From the NCBI RefSeq assembly GCF_024435355.1, contig NZ_JAMJWG010000004.1, positions 186,001-250,000 of the forward strand: DNA of 64,000 nt, in the 5' to 3' direction. The notes below the pieces were generated by a model. The model saw nothing but the letters and a program-made list of their open reading frames with translations, did no database searches and was not told where the DNA came from. A program made the position numbers and the translations under genes. The stretch comes from Streptomyces odontomachi. GTDB taxonomy: Bacteria; Actinomycetota; Actinomycetes; Streptomycetales; Streptomycetaceae. Shown piece by piece: positions 43,501 through 51,830 of this stretch (positions within the stretch are counted from its first letter, which is position 1; each line of letters opens with the position of its first letter).

Positions 43501-44472
43501 ACCAGACTTCGCAACGCGCGCCGTTTCGACCCCGCGGTACGGCTGCTGTGCTTCACGGCCCGGGTGATCCTGCGGTCCTACCAGGCGCGGCCGGACACCG
43601 CGCTGCTGGGACGGTTTTTCGAGGTGTCGGAGATGATCGGCCGTATCCTCAGCGAACGTTCCGACGTCCGCGCCGCCCTCGGTGACCAGGTGTCCGACGT
43701 GTGCACCGAAACCCGGTCGATCTGGCACCAGATCGCTGACCAGGACGACTGGCGGCTGGCCCTGCGAGGTTACTCCGCCTACCTGCGGTGGCCGGCCGTC
43801 CGCAGGGTCCCGGAGTGGGAGCTGCTCTCGAAGGCGCACCATCCGCGCAACCTCGAGGCCGTCCGGGACCTGGCCCTCTCCGGGAGCCTCACGCGCGAGG
43901 CCCGGGTGCGGATCGCCCCCGACCGGACCGTCACCGTGACGACCACGACGCACCGCGAGGGCGCCACGGGCCCCGACACCGTCTACGCACTCTGCCCGCT
44001 CTACGGCGGTGCCACGGAACGCCGCGGCCCGGCGGCGACCTTCGTGGCCGGAACCGCCGTCTTCCCGCTGCGCCGCGGGCAATCGGTGACGATCACGGAG
44101 ACCGGGGTACCCGCCCTCGACGTTGTCGACGGATGGGCCACCTACCAGGAGCGATGGGGCAGCCGAACGGTGCCGCACCTGCTGCGCATCGACCTCGCAC
44201 GCGGGCTGATTCCCGCCGAGCTACGCTGCCGACGCCGAGGCGGCGAGCGCGCCGAGGCCACCGTCCGGTTCGACGAGGCGGGCTGCCACATCGAGGTGCG
44301 CGGCGAGTTCGGCGACGAACCCTGGCTCGCCGACTTCGCCATGTCCTTCAGCCACTCCCCTGACATGGCGCGACTGATCACCGACAAGAGCCTGCCCTTC
44401 TCCCAGGGGCTGCCGATCGAGCTCTACACCCTTCTCATGCTGGGCCCGGCGGGACGCGGCGGAGGGGCGTAG
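40534..44472 (+). CDS. Large CHAT-domain protein coupled to the caspase
   Basis: 1312 aa from GTG 40534, which overlaps the caspase stop; ATG 40540 is an alternative. The N-terminus (about 1-400) is beta-rich and not recognised. A CHAT (clan CD) domain lies at about 410-590, with His468 in LLMIIAHGEDD and Cys503 in VVFNNSCSSW, then AGARAVIGTLWPVAN, the usual CHAT end. Residues of about 600-1150 are helical and TPR-like, with pairs such as LGDTGAAIAYYETAVDLAE. The last 150 residues are beta-rich again. There is no signal or membrane segment. Clan CD proteins commonly act on one another or on one target, so the caspase and CHAT may form a cascade. No known family with this full layout comes to mind. 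Confidence 0.88.
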   Translation: MTMQYVGEYNGIYFLEGTGGIVGICDRAHRKDVVGFREDGTIDLATPPRAKSKIIVGGVLPGRDGAPPQHRYMPDGFGRRLSYEPLASDEPGTLTARLTVGLPDRTLYRVRWETLSRDDDTFTLAGGVSVTVSTSLPWAYQDSVLQTQTGDRPGEIVFLVKSRQPPSRVRDIVIVACEGHEREAILVRSRCGPGFVRCLVVPARQWSERVAAPGEILVGPGAPDFDPLPAGAPTLTAPDTEAAYGPALALAVAHGARLVLTGQDGAIRLAGDDPREWQLGEVLNSPLTVFGTGREVVVGESTPVDLLVCQAVGYASLQGCPLAFIPPVSGEVGSGRDALARACAEAVPPGLRELPAEVLTVFTRGLPLHLTPLPDGRRWMDRHMIAHLPGQIASVLLGRPAEPLPRVLFGVVFDALHAFTTTEGRVYQDRLADGLSYPLLLSHGDARREVLREVLHRLDVDLLMIIAHGEDDHFEDAHNDRIPDSAIRTWQLRGGPVVFNNSCSSWTTTGEAFLAAGARAVIGTLWPVANDTAARIGASIAELFHDEAVPSLLHRTLREIADPDAAAYVYVGLPDTRLQARESIHEEETVAVLSEATDTLYRCLNEIAEEGEPDLAMALHNAVVPALRERFGALVRPGELPLHLPPPKAQASVLDIDYVLANESLRFLRNVLPMVAPQHSPAVLDQVRHFMRMAHRALTTWDERHRAHMGWAETSPSGPSHILLSALFAAERALPAVPLFVDYRDDGEARHWMDVAVRLIGPPDDDTVVRRIRDGIVAEYVTAGSPEGGSGSASTVDWLAQAVDKPVLAYGFGSAREKLGDTGAAIAYYETAVDLAEAGSVVETEARARLRTLRTAEDGVLAEHVAAFTRACRGDNLHVSSNAAVDMLKYAADHATPLPDRTVRQALDIGSRPDGTLHWVSHRLNVLGAALAYFASRKDRAGGAAVQAEVFGYLDTHESTAVVPLNELAAWYYRNGDHPAAIATGLDLGTRLRNARRFDPAVRLLCFTARVILRSYQARPDTALLGRFFEVSEMIGRILSERSDVRAALGDQVSDVCTETRSIWHQIADQDDWRLALRGYSAYLRWPAVRRVPEWELLSKAHHPRNLEAVRDLALSGSLTREARVRIAPDRTVTVTTTTHREGATGPDTVYALCPLYGGATERRGPAATFVAGTAVFPLRRGQSVTITETGVPALDVVDGWATYQERWGSRTVPHLLRIDLARGLIPAELRCRRRGGERAEATVRFDEAGCHIEVRGEFGDEPWLADFAMSFSHSPDMARLITDKSLPFSQGLPIELYTLLMLGPAGRGGGA

Positions 44473-44473
44473 G

Positions 44474-44499
44474 GTGCTTCGACGAACTCCTCGAAGCAC
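44474..44499 (+). terminator. Possible hairpin after the caspase-CHAT operon
   Basis: GTGCTTCGA (44474-44482) and TCGAAGCAC (44491-44499) pair perfectly with an 8-base loop immediately after the CHAT stop. No T run follows. The same bases may belong to the minus-strand relic, so the assignment is tentative. Confidence 0.5.
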
Positions 44500-44815
44500 G
44501 GCGCCCATTGCGCCGTTACGCGAGCGCGGTCGGCCTCGCCGGTGATCGCGGTGACAGTGGTCAGCGCACCCGCGAGCTGTTCCCGGGACAGGTGCGGCAC
44601 CAGTCCCGCCAGTGCGTGAACGCGGTCGGGCTTGCTGGTGATGGCGGTGGCGGTGGCCAGTGCCGCCGTTCCGGCGTGGTGCCGCCGGCCGGGTGGGAGG
44701 TGGGGGGACGAGGGCGGTCAGGGCGGCCGCGCGCGACTCCGGGTCGGGCAGTCGCCGGGCGTGCGCGAGCACGCGCTCGCGTCGTCATCAAGGCTCACGG
44801 CCAACAGGTTTTCAT
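44475..44815 (-). pseudogene. Relic of an ALxxLxPHL repeat protein
   Basis: The minus strand reads ALAGLVPHLSREQLAGAL, TTVTAITGEADRARV and TATAITSKPDRVHA, helical repeats of about 35 residues seen at the C-termini of Streptomyces NACHT/STAND-like proteins. One frame change occurs near 44690. No start or upstream domain remains. It is the tail end of a lost large protein facing the caspase operon. Confidence 0.6.
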
Positions 44816-45326
44816 ATCGCAATGACTGATTCCGCACAGAGCGCAGCACATCCCCATCGCCTTCACTGGACGGCCGTCAGGAAAATAGGCAAGCGTCTTC
44901 GGCATGAGTGACGACACCGGACCCGCGGCGCGCCACCGTGCTCGTCGTCGCCTTCGCGCTGCCGCAGCCCGTGGTCGGCGACGACCTGGCCCGCCTGACC
45001 GCCTTCGGCAACGTCGCGGGCCGCGTGGTGCTGCTGCTGGCCTCCCGCTGTCTCACCGGTCGGGCCCCGCGCCTCACGGAATAGCCGGTTCAGCCGCTGG
45101 GCATCCTCGGTGAACAGGGAGAAATCACCGTCGGTATGCCACCCCGACATCACTTCCAGGTCCCCGCTCGACGCATTCCACCAGCGGATCCAGGCCTTGA
45201 AATGACGACCTAAGTCTGGCTCTGTCACGAATCGGTGGTGTAGTCGGACGAGTGCGTGGACTGGTCCAGGCGATCACGCTCCAACTGGTACAGGGAATCG
45301 CCACGTCCGTCGAATACGATGGGCTC
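44816..45326. other. Intergenic debris with two coding relics
   Basis: On the plus strand, 44935-45084 reads VLVVAFALPQPVVGDDLARL and ends at TAG without a matching start. On the minus strand, about 45228-45065 reads HFKAWIRWWNASSGDLEVMS and FTEDAQRLNRLFREARG, then loses its frame. Neither is recognised. The region looks like a junction of several deletions. Confidence 0.5.
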
Positions 45327-46568
45327 ATGACATCCCAAACGATCCTGGTCGTCGGAAATACCGTCATCATGCCTTGGGGGCGCGATCAGATCCGCCGGCT
45401 CAGCGAGCAGGCTCGGAATCGTGGACTGCGAATCATCGGGGCCGACACCAAGGAGAATCTGGCGCGGGCCTCCGCCGATGAATTGAGTCGTGTCGACGAA
45501 GTGGTGTGCCTCGATGTCCATGACGCGGAGGCATGTCGTTCCTGGGCGGCCGGCCGCAGCGATATCGACGCCATTCTGACCATTCGTGAACTCGCGGTGT
45601 ACTCGACCGCCGTCATGGCGCGCGAACTCGGCCTGCCCGGCAACGACCCGGAGGCCGTCCACCGGATCCGCAACAAGGATCTGTGCCGCCGGCGACTCGT
45701 CGAAGCCGGGCTGCCGCAGCCCCGTACCGCGGTGTGCGGGAGCGCCGCCGACGCCGAGGCGTTCATGGCTCAGACGGGGCCCGGACCGTGGATCGTCAAG
45801 CCGCGTGACGGCCTGGCCAGTATCGGCGTCACGAAGATCGACAGCGTGTCGGAACTGCCCGCGGCGCTGGATCGGCTCGGCACTCCCCCGTCCGCGATGG
45901 GGAACCTCTCGGGCGCCGGCGGATTCCTTCTGGAGACGTTCGTCCAGGGGGAGGAGTACTCGGCCGAGGGTGTCATGGTCGGCGGCGTGCCCCACGTACT
46001 GGCGGTGACCCGCAAGGAGACCATGCCCGGCTTCGTCGAGATGGGGCATCACGTCCCGGCGGGAATCGACTCCTCGACCGCCGCGGAGGCCGGCGCCGCC
46101 GTGTCGGCCGCGCTGCTGGCCGTCGGCGTCACCCGCGGCATCTTCCACGTCGAGTTCTGGGTGACCGACCACGGTGTCGTGCTGGGCGAGTTGCACGACC
46201 GTCCGGGCGGTGACTACATCCACGCCCTGGTGGAGGCGACCCGGCCGGGTCTGGAGCTCTACGGAAAACTCATCGACGACCTGCTCGACCGCCCGCAGCG
46301 TCCCCTGCCGGCGAGCCGCGGCAGCGCGACCACGACGTTCCTGAACGCCGCACCGGGCAGGCTGACGGCCGTGCGCGGCTGGAAGGAACTCCAGGACACC
46401 CCCGGTGTACTGGCCGCCGACCTGGAGGTGAGCGTGGGCGACGAGATCGAGCGGGTGACGGACTGCTTCGGCCGCCATGCGGTGTTCGCCGTGCGCGCCC
46501 CCGAGCCCGCGGGCGCCGCTGGCCTCGCCGCGCGGCTACGGGAGTCCGTGGTCTTCGAGACCGAGTGA
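45327..46568 (+). CDS. ATP-grasp ligase (L-amino-acid/dipeptide ligase-like)
   Basis: 413 aa. The N-terminal Rossmann-like lobe is TILVVGNTVIMPWGRDQIRR, then the ATP-grasp fold: GNDPEAVHRIRNKDLCRRRL, PWIVKPRDGLASIGV (Lys that binds ATP phosphate), FLLETFVQGEEYSAEGVMV, and the metal-binding segment HVEFWVTDHGVVLGELHDRPGG with Glu. This group includes ligases that join free amino acids or attach an amino acid to a carboxylate without a carrier protein (BacD-like). It acts in the cytoplasm. ATG 45327 is the first good start. It converges on a MocR regulator, beyond which lies an MFS exporter; the three look like a small peptide-antibiotic set. The product is unknown. Confidence 0.88.
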   Translation: MTSQTILVVGNTVIMPWGRDQIRRLSEQARNRGLRIIGADTKENLARASADELSRVDEVVCLDVHDAEACRSWAAGRSDIDAILTIRELAVYSTAVMARELGLPGNDPEAVHRIRNKDLCRRRLVEAGLPQPRTAVCGSAADAEAFMAQTGPGPWIVKPRDGLASIGVTKIDSVSELPAALDRLGTPPSAMGNLSGAGGFLLETFVQGEEYSAEGVMVGGVPHVLAVTRKETMPGFVEMGHHVPAGIDSSTAAEAGAAVSAALLAVGVTRGIFHVEFWVTDHGVVLGELHDRPGGDYIHALVEATRPGLELYGKLIDDLLDRPQRPLPASRGSATTTFLNAAPGRLTAVRGWKELQDTPGVLAADLEVSVGDEIERVTDCFGRHAVFAVRAPEPAGAAGLAARLRESVVFETE

Positions 46569-46579
46569 CCGGCACGCGC

Positions 46580-48064
46580 TCAGATTCGCCGCCCGGCGTC
46601 CGCGCCGGTCACACCGGCTGACCTGCTGTTCAGGCCGGGGGTCTGGGGGTCGTCCGCCGGATGAACGCAGTGCCCGGCCGTGAGGACCTCGGCGAGCGCC
46701 GCCAGCGCGGGCTTGAAGGCGTGCGTGGGCGGCGTTCCGTAGCCGATGACGAGTCCCTGCGGCCGATCGGCTGCCGGTGCCGGTGCCGCCCAGAACTCCC
46801 CCAACGGCCGCAGGAGCAGGGACCGCTGCGCGGCGGCCGCCACCAGGTCCGTTTCCGCCATGTCGCCGGGGAGTAGCGCCGTCAGGTGCAGCCCGGCGGA
46901 ACCGCTGGCGACCTGGACGCCGGGCGTGCACCGGGCGAGGGTGTCGAGCAGGAGCGCCCGGCGGCGCCGGTAGCTGCCGCGCATGCGTCTGACGTGGTGG
47001 TCGAAGTCGCCTGTGGTGATCAGGTTGGCGAGGGCGAGCTGTTCGAAGAGACCGCTGCCGCGGTCCCAGCGCTCCTTGATGCCGATGACGGCCGCACGCA
47101 GCCGCGGCGGGGTCGTCAGCCACCCCAGCCGCAGGCCGGGCGCCAAGGACTTGCTCGCCGTGCCGACGTAGACGACGTGGTCGCCGTCCAGGCTCTGGAG
47201 GGCGCTGATGGGCCGCTGGTCGAAGCGGAACTCACCGTCGTAGTCGTCCTCCACGATCAGCGCGCCGCGCGACCGCGCCCAGTTCACGAGCTCCTCCCGG
47301 CGGGAGGGCGACAGCGTCACGCCGAGCGGGTACTGGTGAGCGGGCGTCACCAGGACGGCGTCCGCGTCGGATCGCCGGAGTGCCGACACGTCCATCCCCT
47401 GGGAGTCGCACGGCACGGGAAGCACCGCGAGACCGGCCCTGCGCACGATGTCGCGATACCGCGGCGCGCAGGGATCCTCAAGTGCCACGGCCCGGGCGCC
47501 CCGTTCGCGCAGATACTGGCAGAGAATGGTGATCGCCTGAGTGAAACCGCCGCAGACCAATATCCCGTCCGCGTCGGTGCGCACCCCGCGGGCCCGCCCG
47601 AGATAGCCGGCAAGTGCCGTGCGCAATTCCACTCGACCCCGGTTGTCACCGTATCCGAGGCCTTCGGCCGGCACTTTCTGAATGGCGTGACATATCGCCT
47701 TCGTCCAGGCCCGTCGCGGGAAATCTGATACGTTCGTATGCCCGGGACGCAGGTCCAGGGCCGGCCGGGCTTTCTTCGGCGGTGCCGCCTCTGCGGCGGT
47801 CGGCGTCCACGCCACCCGGGTGGGTGCGCCCTGCTGCGTCAGGAGGTAGCCTTCAGCGTTCAACTGGCCGTAGGCCTCGCTCACCGTTCCCCGGGCCACG
47901 CCGAGGTCGGAGGCGAGAGCGCGCGTCGACGGGAGTTCGACCCCCGATTTCAGCCGGCCGTCGTGTATGGCCTGGCGTATGGCGCTTTCGATTCCGCGCC
48001 GTACCCCCTGGCCGCCCTCGCGTTCGATCAGCAGGTCCAGCGAACTGGTCCAGTCACCTTTCAT
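46580..48064 (-). CDS. MocR-type regulator (GntR helix-turn-helix fused to aminotransferase fold)
   Basis: 494 aa, the normal MocR length. The N-terminal winged helix is GIESAIRQAIHDGRLKSGVE and STRALASDLGVARGTVSEAY. The aminotransferase-like part has the PLP Lys in YVGTASKSLAPGLRLGW, the Asp in VEDDYDGEFRFD and the C-terminal Arg region IGYG. MocR proteins sense PLP or an amino-acid adduct and usually activate a divergent gene and repress themselves. Here the divergent gene, 89 bp away, is an MFS exporter with a TTA codon. It is 11 bp from the end of the convergent ATP-grasp gene. The regulator probably controls one or both. Confidence 0.92.
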   Translation of the reverse strand: MKGDWTSSLDLLIEREGGQGVRRGIESAIRQAIHDGRLKSGVELPSTRALASDLGVARGTVSEAYGQLNAEGYLLTQQGAPTRVAWTPTAAEAAPPKKARPALDLRPGHTNVSDFPRRAWTKAICHAIQKVPAEGLGYGDNRGRVELRTALAGYLGRARGVRTDADGILVCGGFTQAITILCQYLRERGARAVALEDPCAPRYRDIVRRAGLAVLPVPCDSQGMDVSALRRSDADAVLVTPAHQYPLGVTLSPSRREELVNWARSRGALIVEDDYDGEFRFDQRPISALQSLDGDHVVYVGTASKSLAPGLRLGWLTTPPRLRAAVIGIKERWDRGSGLFEQLALANLITTGDFDHHVRRMRGSYRRRRALLLDTLARCTPGVQVASGSAGLHLTALLPGDMAETDLVAAAAQRSLLLRPLGEFWAAPAPAADRPQGLVIGYGTPPTHAFKPALAALAEVLTAGHCVHPADDPQTPGLNSRSAGVTGADAGRRI

Positions 48065-48153
48065 ACGACTGGACCATAGTGGCAGGTCGCGGTCCCGGGT
48101 AACGTCAAAATCTCGCCGCGCGGTGGGCAGGGACAGGTGAAGGGCATGACGAC

Positions 48154-49431
48154 ATGACGGAAACTTCGCAGGCAGAAAGTGCGCAATCGGAATCCACGTT
48201 AGCTCGCCGAGTTTACCAATCCGTTTTCCTCAACTATCTGCTGTCGAATTTCGGCTACTACACGATGGTCCCGGTTCTGCCGTTGCTGCTCGCGGCGGGG
48301 CACAACGACACACCGTGGTTCGTCGGAGTGGCGCTGTTCGCCCTGACCTTCTGCGCCCGGGCGTCGTGTCTGCTGCTGGGAAAGGTGCTGCACCGCAGCA
48401 GCATCCGCCTGATGGCGTCCGGCGGCCTCCTCGCGGCGGCCGTCGGGTTCGGGCTGCTGACCGTGGCTCCCGGCAAGGTCTTCGTGCTGGGCTGCCTCGT
48501 CCTGGCGGGGACGGGAGTCAGCGTCAACACGCTCACGGCACGCACCTACATCGCCGTGACGTTGCCGTCGAAGAGCGTCAGGTCCATCGCCTTCTCGATC
48601 ATCCAGGTGGCCGTCAACATCGCGGCGGCGCTCGGGCCCATCGCCGCCAACCTGCTCTTCAGCAGCAGCGCACGGTCACTTGTGGTCGTCCCCGTGGCGG
48701 CGCTCTACGCCCTCGGCGCGGTCGGGGTCTTCCTGACCGTTCAGCCGGGTGTACGGCCTTCGGACCACGGGACGCGGGAGCCGCGGCTGTGGACGGCGGT
48801 GCGCGACGCCGTGACCAACCCCGAGGTACGCAGGGTCACGTGCATCACGGCCGCGGGCTGGTTCCTGTACGGGCAGCTCTTCTCCGCCCTGACGCTCCAC
48901 ATCGGTGAGATGACGTCGGCGCCGCTGCTGCGTTCCTCGCTCTTCACCGCCAACGCCGTGCTCGTGCTGGTGGTGCAGGTGCCGGTGTCGATGCTGGCCT
49001 CGCGCAAGCTCGAGAAGGGTCTGACGCCCGTCTGGTTCCTGCGGGCCGGCATCGTGATCTTCGCGTCGGCCTTCGCGCTGATGGCGGGCCTGGGCAGCGC
49101 CCTGTGGGGGGTCTACGCCGCGGTCGCTGCGTTCTCGGTGGCCGAGACGTTCTTCACGCCGTTCACCGGTGTCGCGTTCGCCGAGATCTCCGCCGACCGT
49201 CCGGCCGTGGAGGCGTTCAACCTGCTCCAGCTGGCCATGGCGGTGGGTGAGCCGCTCGGCTCCTTCAGCGGCGGCACGCTCTTCTCGCTCAGCTCGCACG
49301 GCGGTGTCGAGTACCTGTACTGGGCGGCGCTGAGCCTGGGCGGGCTCCTCGTGGTCGCCGTCTTCCGGCGCGACCCCGCCACGGAGAAGACCCTGCGGGA
49401 GGTCAGCGTGCCCACCCGCACCGAGGTCTGA
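48154..49431 (+). CDS. MFS transporter, likely exporter, with an early TTA codon
   Basis: 425 aa with 11-12 hydrophobic segments, the 12-TM MFS class. LGKVLHRSSIRLMASGGLLAA corresponds to motif A. A TTA leucine codon at 48199-48201 (residue 16) would make translation depend on the bldA tRNA, a mark of developmentally timed or antibiotic-related genes in Streptomyces. The ATG at 48154 is overlapped by a tiny upstream frame (ATG 48146, two codons, TGA at 48155-48157). It is divergent from the MocR gene and close to the ATP-grasp ligase, so export and self-protection against a small peptide product is a reasonable inference. Confidence 0.9.
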   Translation: MTETSQAESAQSESTLARRVYQSVFLNYLLSNFGYYTMVPVLPLLLAAGHNDTPWFVGVALFALTFCARASCLLLGKVLHRSSIRLMASGGLLAAAVGFGLLTVAPGKVFVLGCLVLAGTGVSVNTLTARTYIAVTLPSKSVRSIAFSIIQVAVNIAAALGPIAANLLFSSSARSLVVVPVAALYALGAVGVFLTVQPGVRPSDHGTREPRLWTAVRDAVTNPEVRRVTCITAAGWFLYGQLFSALTLHIGEMTSAPLLRSSLFTANAVLVLVVQVPVSMLASRKLEKGLTPVWFLRAGIVIFASAFALMAGLGSALWGVYAAVAAFSVAETFFTPFTGVAFAEISADRPAVEAFNLLQLAMAVGEPLGSFSGGTLFSLSSHGGVEYLYWAALSLGGLLVVAVFRRDPATEKTLREVSVPTRTEV

Positions 49432-49443
49432 CGCGTCCGTCGG

Positions 49444-49485
49444 GCCCGCCCCGATGCCACATGGCCGGGCATGTCCGGGGCAGGC
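49444..49485. terminator. Bidirectional hairpin between convergent genes
   Basis: GCCCGCCCCG (49444-49453) pairs with CGGGGCAGGC (49476-49485) with one G-U-type mismatch, and an inner partial stem adds to it. It sits between the ends of two convergent transporter genes. Confidence 0.6.
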
Positions 49486-49504
49486 CATCGTCATGGACGG
49501 CCGA

Positions 49505-50875
49505 TCAGGGCTTCGTGCCGGGGGACGGGACCGTTGCGGCGGCCGTCTCGATCCCCGCGCCGTCGACGATCGCCGGCCCGCTGGTCTCCGGTGCGCGGGC
49601 TGCCGCCCACACCGTCAGCGCGGACAGCACCGCGAAGTAGGCCCAGATGAGCCAGGGGCTACCCGACTGGAGGTAGTACAGCCAGGTGGCCACCAGCGGC
49701 AGCATGCCGCCCCCGAGGAGAGCACCGACCTGGTAGCTGAGGGCCGCGCCGCTGTAGCGGACCGAGGTGCGGAACTGCTCGCCGAGCCAGGCCGACTGGG
49801 GTCCGTACATCGCGTCGTGGAAGAGGTTCACGCCGACGATCACCGCGAGCACGATGACCAGCGGTGAACCGGTCTCCGCGAGGAGGAAGAACGGTCCCAT
49901 GTACAGCAGGCTGCCGATGGCGCCGAACAGGAAGAGCCGGCGTCTGCCGAAACGGTCGGAAAGACCGCCCCAGAACGGTGTGGTCACCATGCTGATCCCG
50001 GCGCTGACGGTGACCGCGGTGAGCGCCGCCTGCTCGTTGCCGCCGTCCACGTGACCCTCGTAGAACAGGACGAAGGCGGTGTAGAAGTACGAGACGGCGG
50101 TCTGGGAGATCCGTAGCCCCACGCCGATCAGCAGGTCACGGCGGTGCCCGGTCAGCACGTCGCGCACCGGCTGCTTCGCCAGTTCGTCGCGTTCCCGGGC
50201 CTGGAGGAACACCGGGGACTCCTGGAGCCCCAGCCGCACCAGGAATCCGACCCCGCCCACCAGTACGTTCGCCAGGAACAGCAGGCGCCACCCCCACGTC
50301 ATCAGGAAGTGGTGGCTGGCCAGGTCGATGAGGGCGAACGCCCCGGTGGCCAGCAGAAGCCCGGCGGAGGACCCGGCGTTGGAGACGCCCGTCCACAGGC
50401 CGCGCCGCCCGGGTCCTGCGGTCTCGGCGACCAGCACGACCGCGCCGCCCTGCTGGCCGCCGACCGACAGCCCCTGGAGGATGCGTAGGACGATCAGCAG
50501 GACCGGAGCCAGCGTGCCGATCTGCCGGTCGCCGGGCAGCACGCCGATCAGTGCCGAGCTGAGTGCCATCAGCAGCAACGATCCGATGAGCGTCGAGCGG
50601 CGTCCCATCCTGTCACCCAGCGCCCCGGCGATCAGCGCGCCGAGCGGCCGGGCCCCGAAGCCGACGGCGTACGTGCCGAAGGCGGCCAGGATGCCCCCGG
50701 AGTCACCGAGACCGGAGAAGAAGACGTGGCTGAAGACCAGGGCCGCGGCGGAGCTGTAGAGGTAGAAGTCGTACCACTCGGCGGTCGAGCCGAGCAGGGC
50801 GGCAATGGCGGCACGGCGGATCTGCGGGGACGTCGGAGCGTCGGACGGACCGGTCACGGCCTTCGACTGGACCAT
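49505..50875 (-). CDS. MHS-family MFS transporter (metabolite:H+ symporter type)
   Basis: 456 aa from ATG 50873-50875; the open frame upstream to 51376 is not coding-like. The family signature is AALLGSTAEWYDFYLYSSAAALVF in TM1 and FGARPLGALIAGALGDRMGRRSTL in the loop 2-3 motif. LRILQGLSVGGQQGGAVVLVAE follows. About 12 membrane segments are visible. MHS proteins import small organic acids (shikimate, citrate, aromatic or osmolyte acids) by proton symport. It is the last gene of the minus-strand set that contains adenylation, oxidation and thioesterase functions. It may take up a precursor or release a product. Confidence 0.9.
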   Translation of the reverse strand: MVQSKAVTGPSDAPTSPQIRRAAIAALLGSTAEWYDFYLYSSAAALVFSHVFFSGLGDSGGILAAFGTYAVGFGARPLGALIAGALGDRMGRRSTLIGSLLLMALSSALIGVLPGDRQIGTLAPVLLIVLRILQGLSVGGQQGGAVVLVAETAGPGRRGLWTGVSNAGSSAGLLLATGAFALIDLASHHFLMTWGWRLLFLANVLVGGVGFLVRLGLQESPVFLQARERDELAKQPVRDVLTGHRRDLLIGVGLRISQTAVSYFYTAFVLFYEGHVDGGNEQAALTAVTVSAGISMVTTPFWGGLSDRFGRRRLFLFGAIGSLLYMGPFFLLAETGSPLVIVLAVIVGVNLFHDAMYGPQSAWLGEQFRTSVRYSGAALSYQVGALLGGGMLPLVATWLYYLQSGSPWLIWAYFAVLSALTVWAAARAPETSGPAIVDGAGIETAAATVPSPGTKP

Positions 50876-51044
50876 GGGGACTCCGTAGGGTGTCGGGCGG
50901 CCCGCGAGGGCCGGATGTGGCTGCTGGCTCGTGCCGGTGGTGGCTCCGAAGGAGTGGTCGGCCGGCCCTTCGGGGCCCCTGGCTGCTGATCGAGGGGTGC
51001 GTGCCGCGTGCGGTCGCCGTCTGCGGAGCACCGGGCCGGCCGGG

Positions 51045-51611
51045 TCACGGTGCGTGGGCGGTGAAATGGGAGTGGGGCACCTCGATGAAGACCGCGGCCG
51101 CCTCCGCGCAGACCTTCGGTTCGCCGACCGGCGCGATGGCGGCCTCCGCGAACACCCGGCGGCCGGCCGTCGCCGTGCAGCGGGCGGTGACGGCCAGGGG
51201 CACGCCGACGGGGACGGGAGCGTGGTACTGGAGTTCCAGGCGTCCCGTGACGGTGGGACGCCCCAGGCTCTGCCACACCGCAAGCGAGGCCGCCTCGTCG
51301 AGCAGGGTCGCCACCAGGCCGCCGTGCGCGATGCCGGGCGCCCCCTGGTAGACCTCGTCGAGCACCGCGGTGGCACTCACCCCGTCCGGCCTGCGCTCCG
51401 TGATGGTCAGGCCCGGCCCGTTGGGGACGCGGGGGCCGCAGGCGAAGCAGGTGGGGTGGTCCGGGACGTGCGGGCGCCACGCCCGGGGGGAACCCGGCGC
51501 CGAGTGCACCGGCGGGTGGGCGCCGGGAGGCGGTGTGGCCAGTTCCGACGCGGCGGCGCGGGGACGGACGGTCATGCCGGTCCCGCCTGGTCCAGGCTGC
51601 GGTTCGCTCAT
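51045..51611 (-). CDS. PaaI-type hotdog thioesterase
   Basis: 188 aa from ATG 51609-51611; a GTG at 51650 would add 13 residues. After a Pro-rich linker it has a CFACG motif (HPTCFACGPRVPNGPGL) as in actinomycete hotdog thioesterases. The hotdog helix is GIAHGGLVATLLDEAASLA, with the His and acidic residue of the PaaI/4HBT active site. It should hydrolyse acyl-CoA or a similar thioester in the cytoplasm. It lies in the minus-strand set downstream of the ALDH, separated by 219 bp. It could release a CoA-bound intermediate or edit the adenylation enzyme's products; this is inference. Confidence 0.85.
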   Translation of the reverse strand: MSEPQPGPGGTGMTVRPRAAASELATPPPGAHPPVHSAPGSPRAWRPHVPDHPTCFACGPRVPNGPGLTITERRPDGVSATAVLDEVYQGAPGIAHGGLVATLLDEAASLAVWQSLGRPTVTGRLELQYHAPVPVGVPLAVTARCTATAGRRVFAEAAIAPVGEPKVCAEAAAVFIEVPHSHFTAHAP

Positions 51612-51830
51612 CTCGACCACTGCCTCCCGTACCGTCGCGGCGGCCTCCACGGCCCTGATGGCGGGTCCTGCCGGCGGGCCGGGTGCCCGAACTCGACGTC
51701 GCAGGACGGCGGTTCACCGGCCCATCGGGCGGTGGAGCAGCCGTCGACGCGGGCGATTGGCACAGTCTGTGCTCCTGCTGGTCTGAAGGGTGGAGATGTG
51801 TCCCGCGGCGGGGGCGGGCCACTTCACGGG

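Noticed and set aside
40480..44178. 1232-codon open frame on the minus strand opposite the CHAT gene
   Set aside because: It is antisense to a gene with clear motifs; composition (Arg, Gly, Val, Asp runs) is the usual shadow of high-GC coding DNA.
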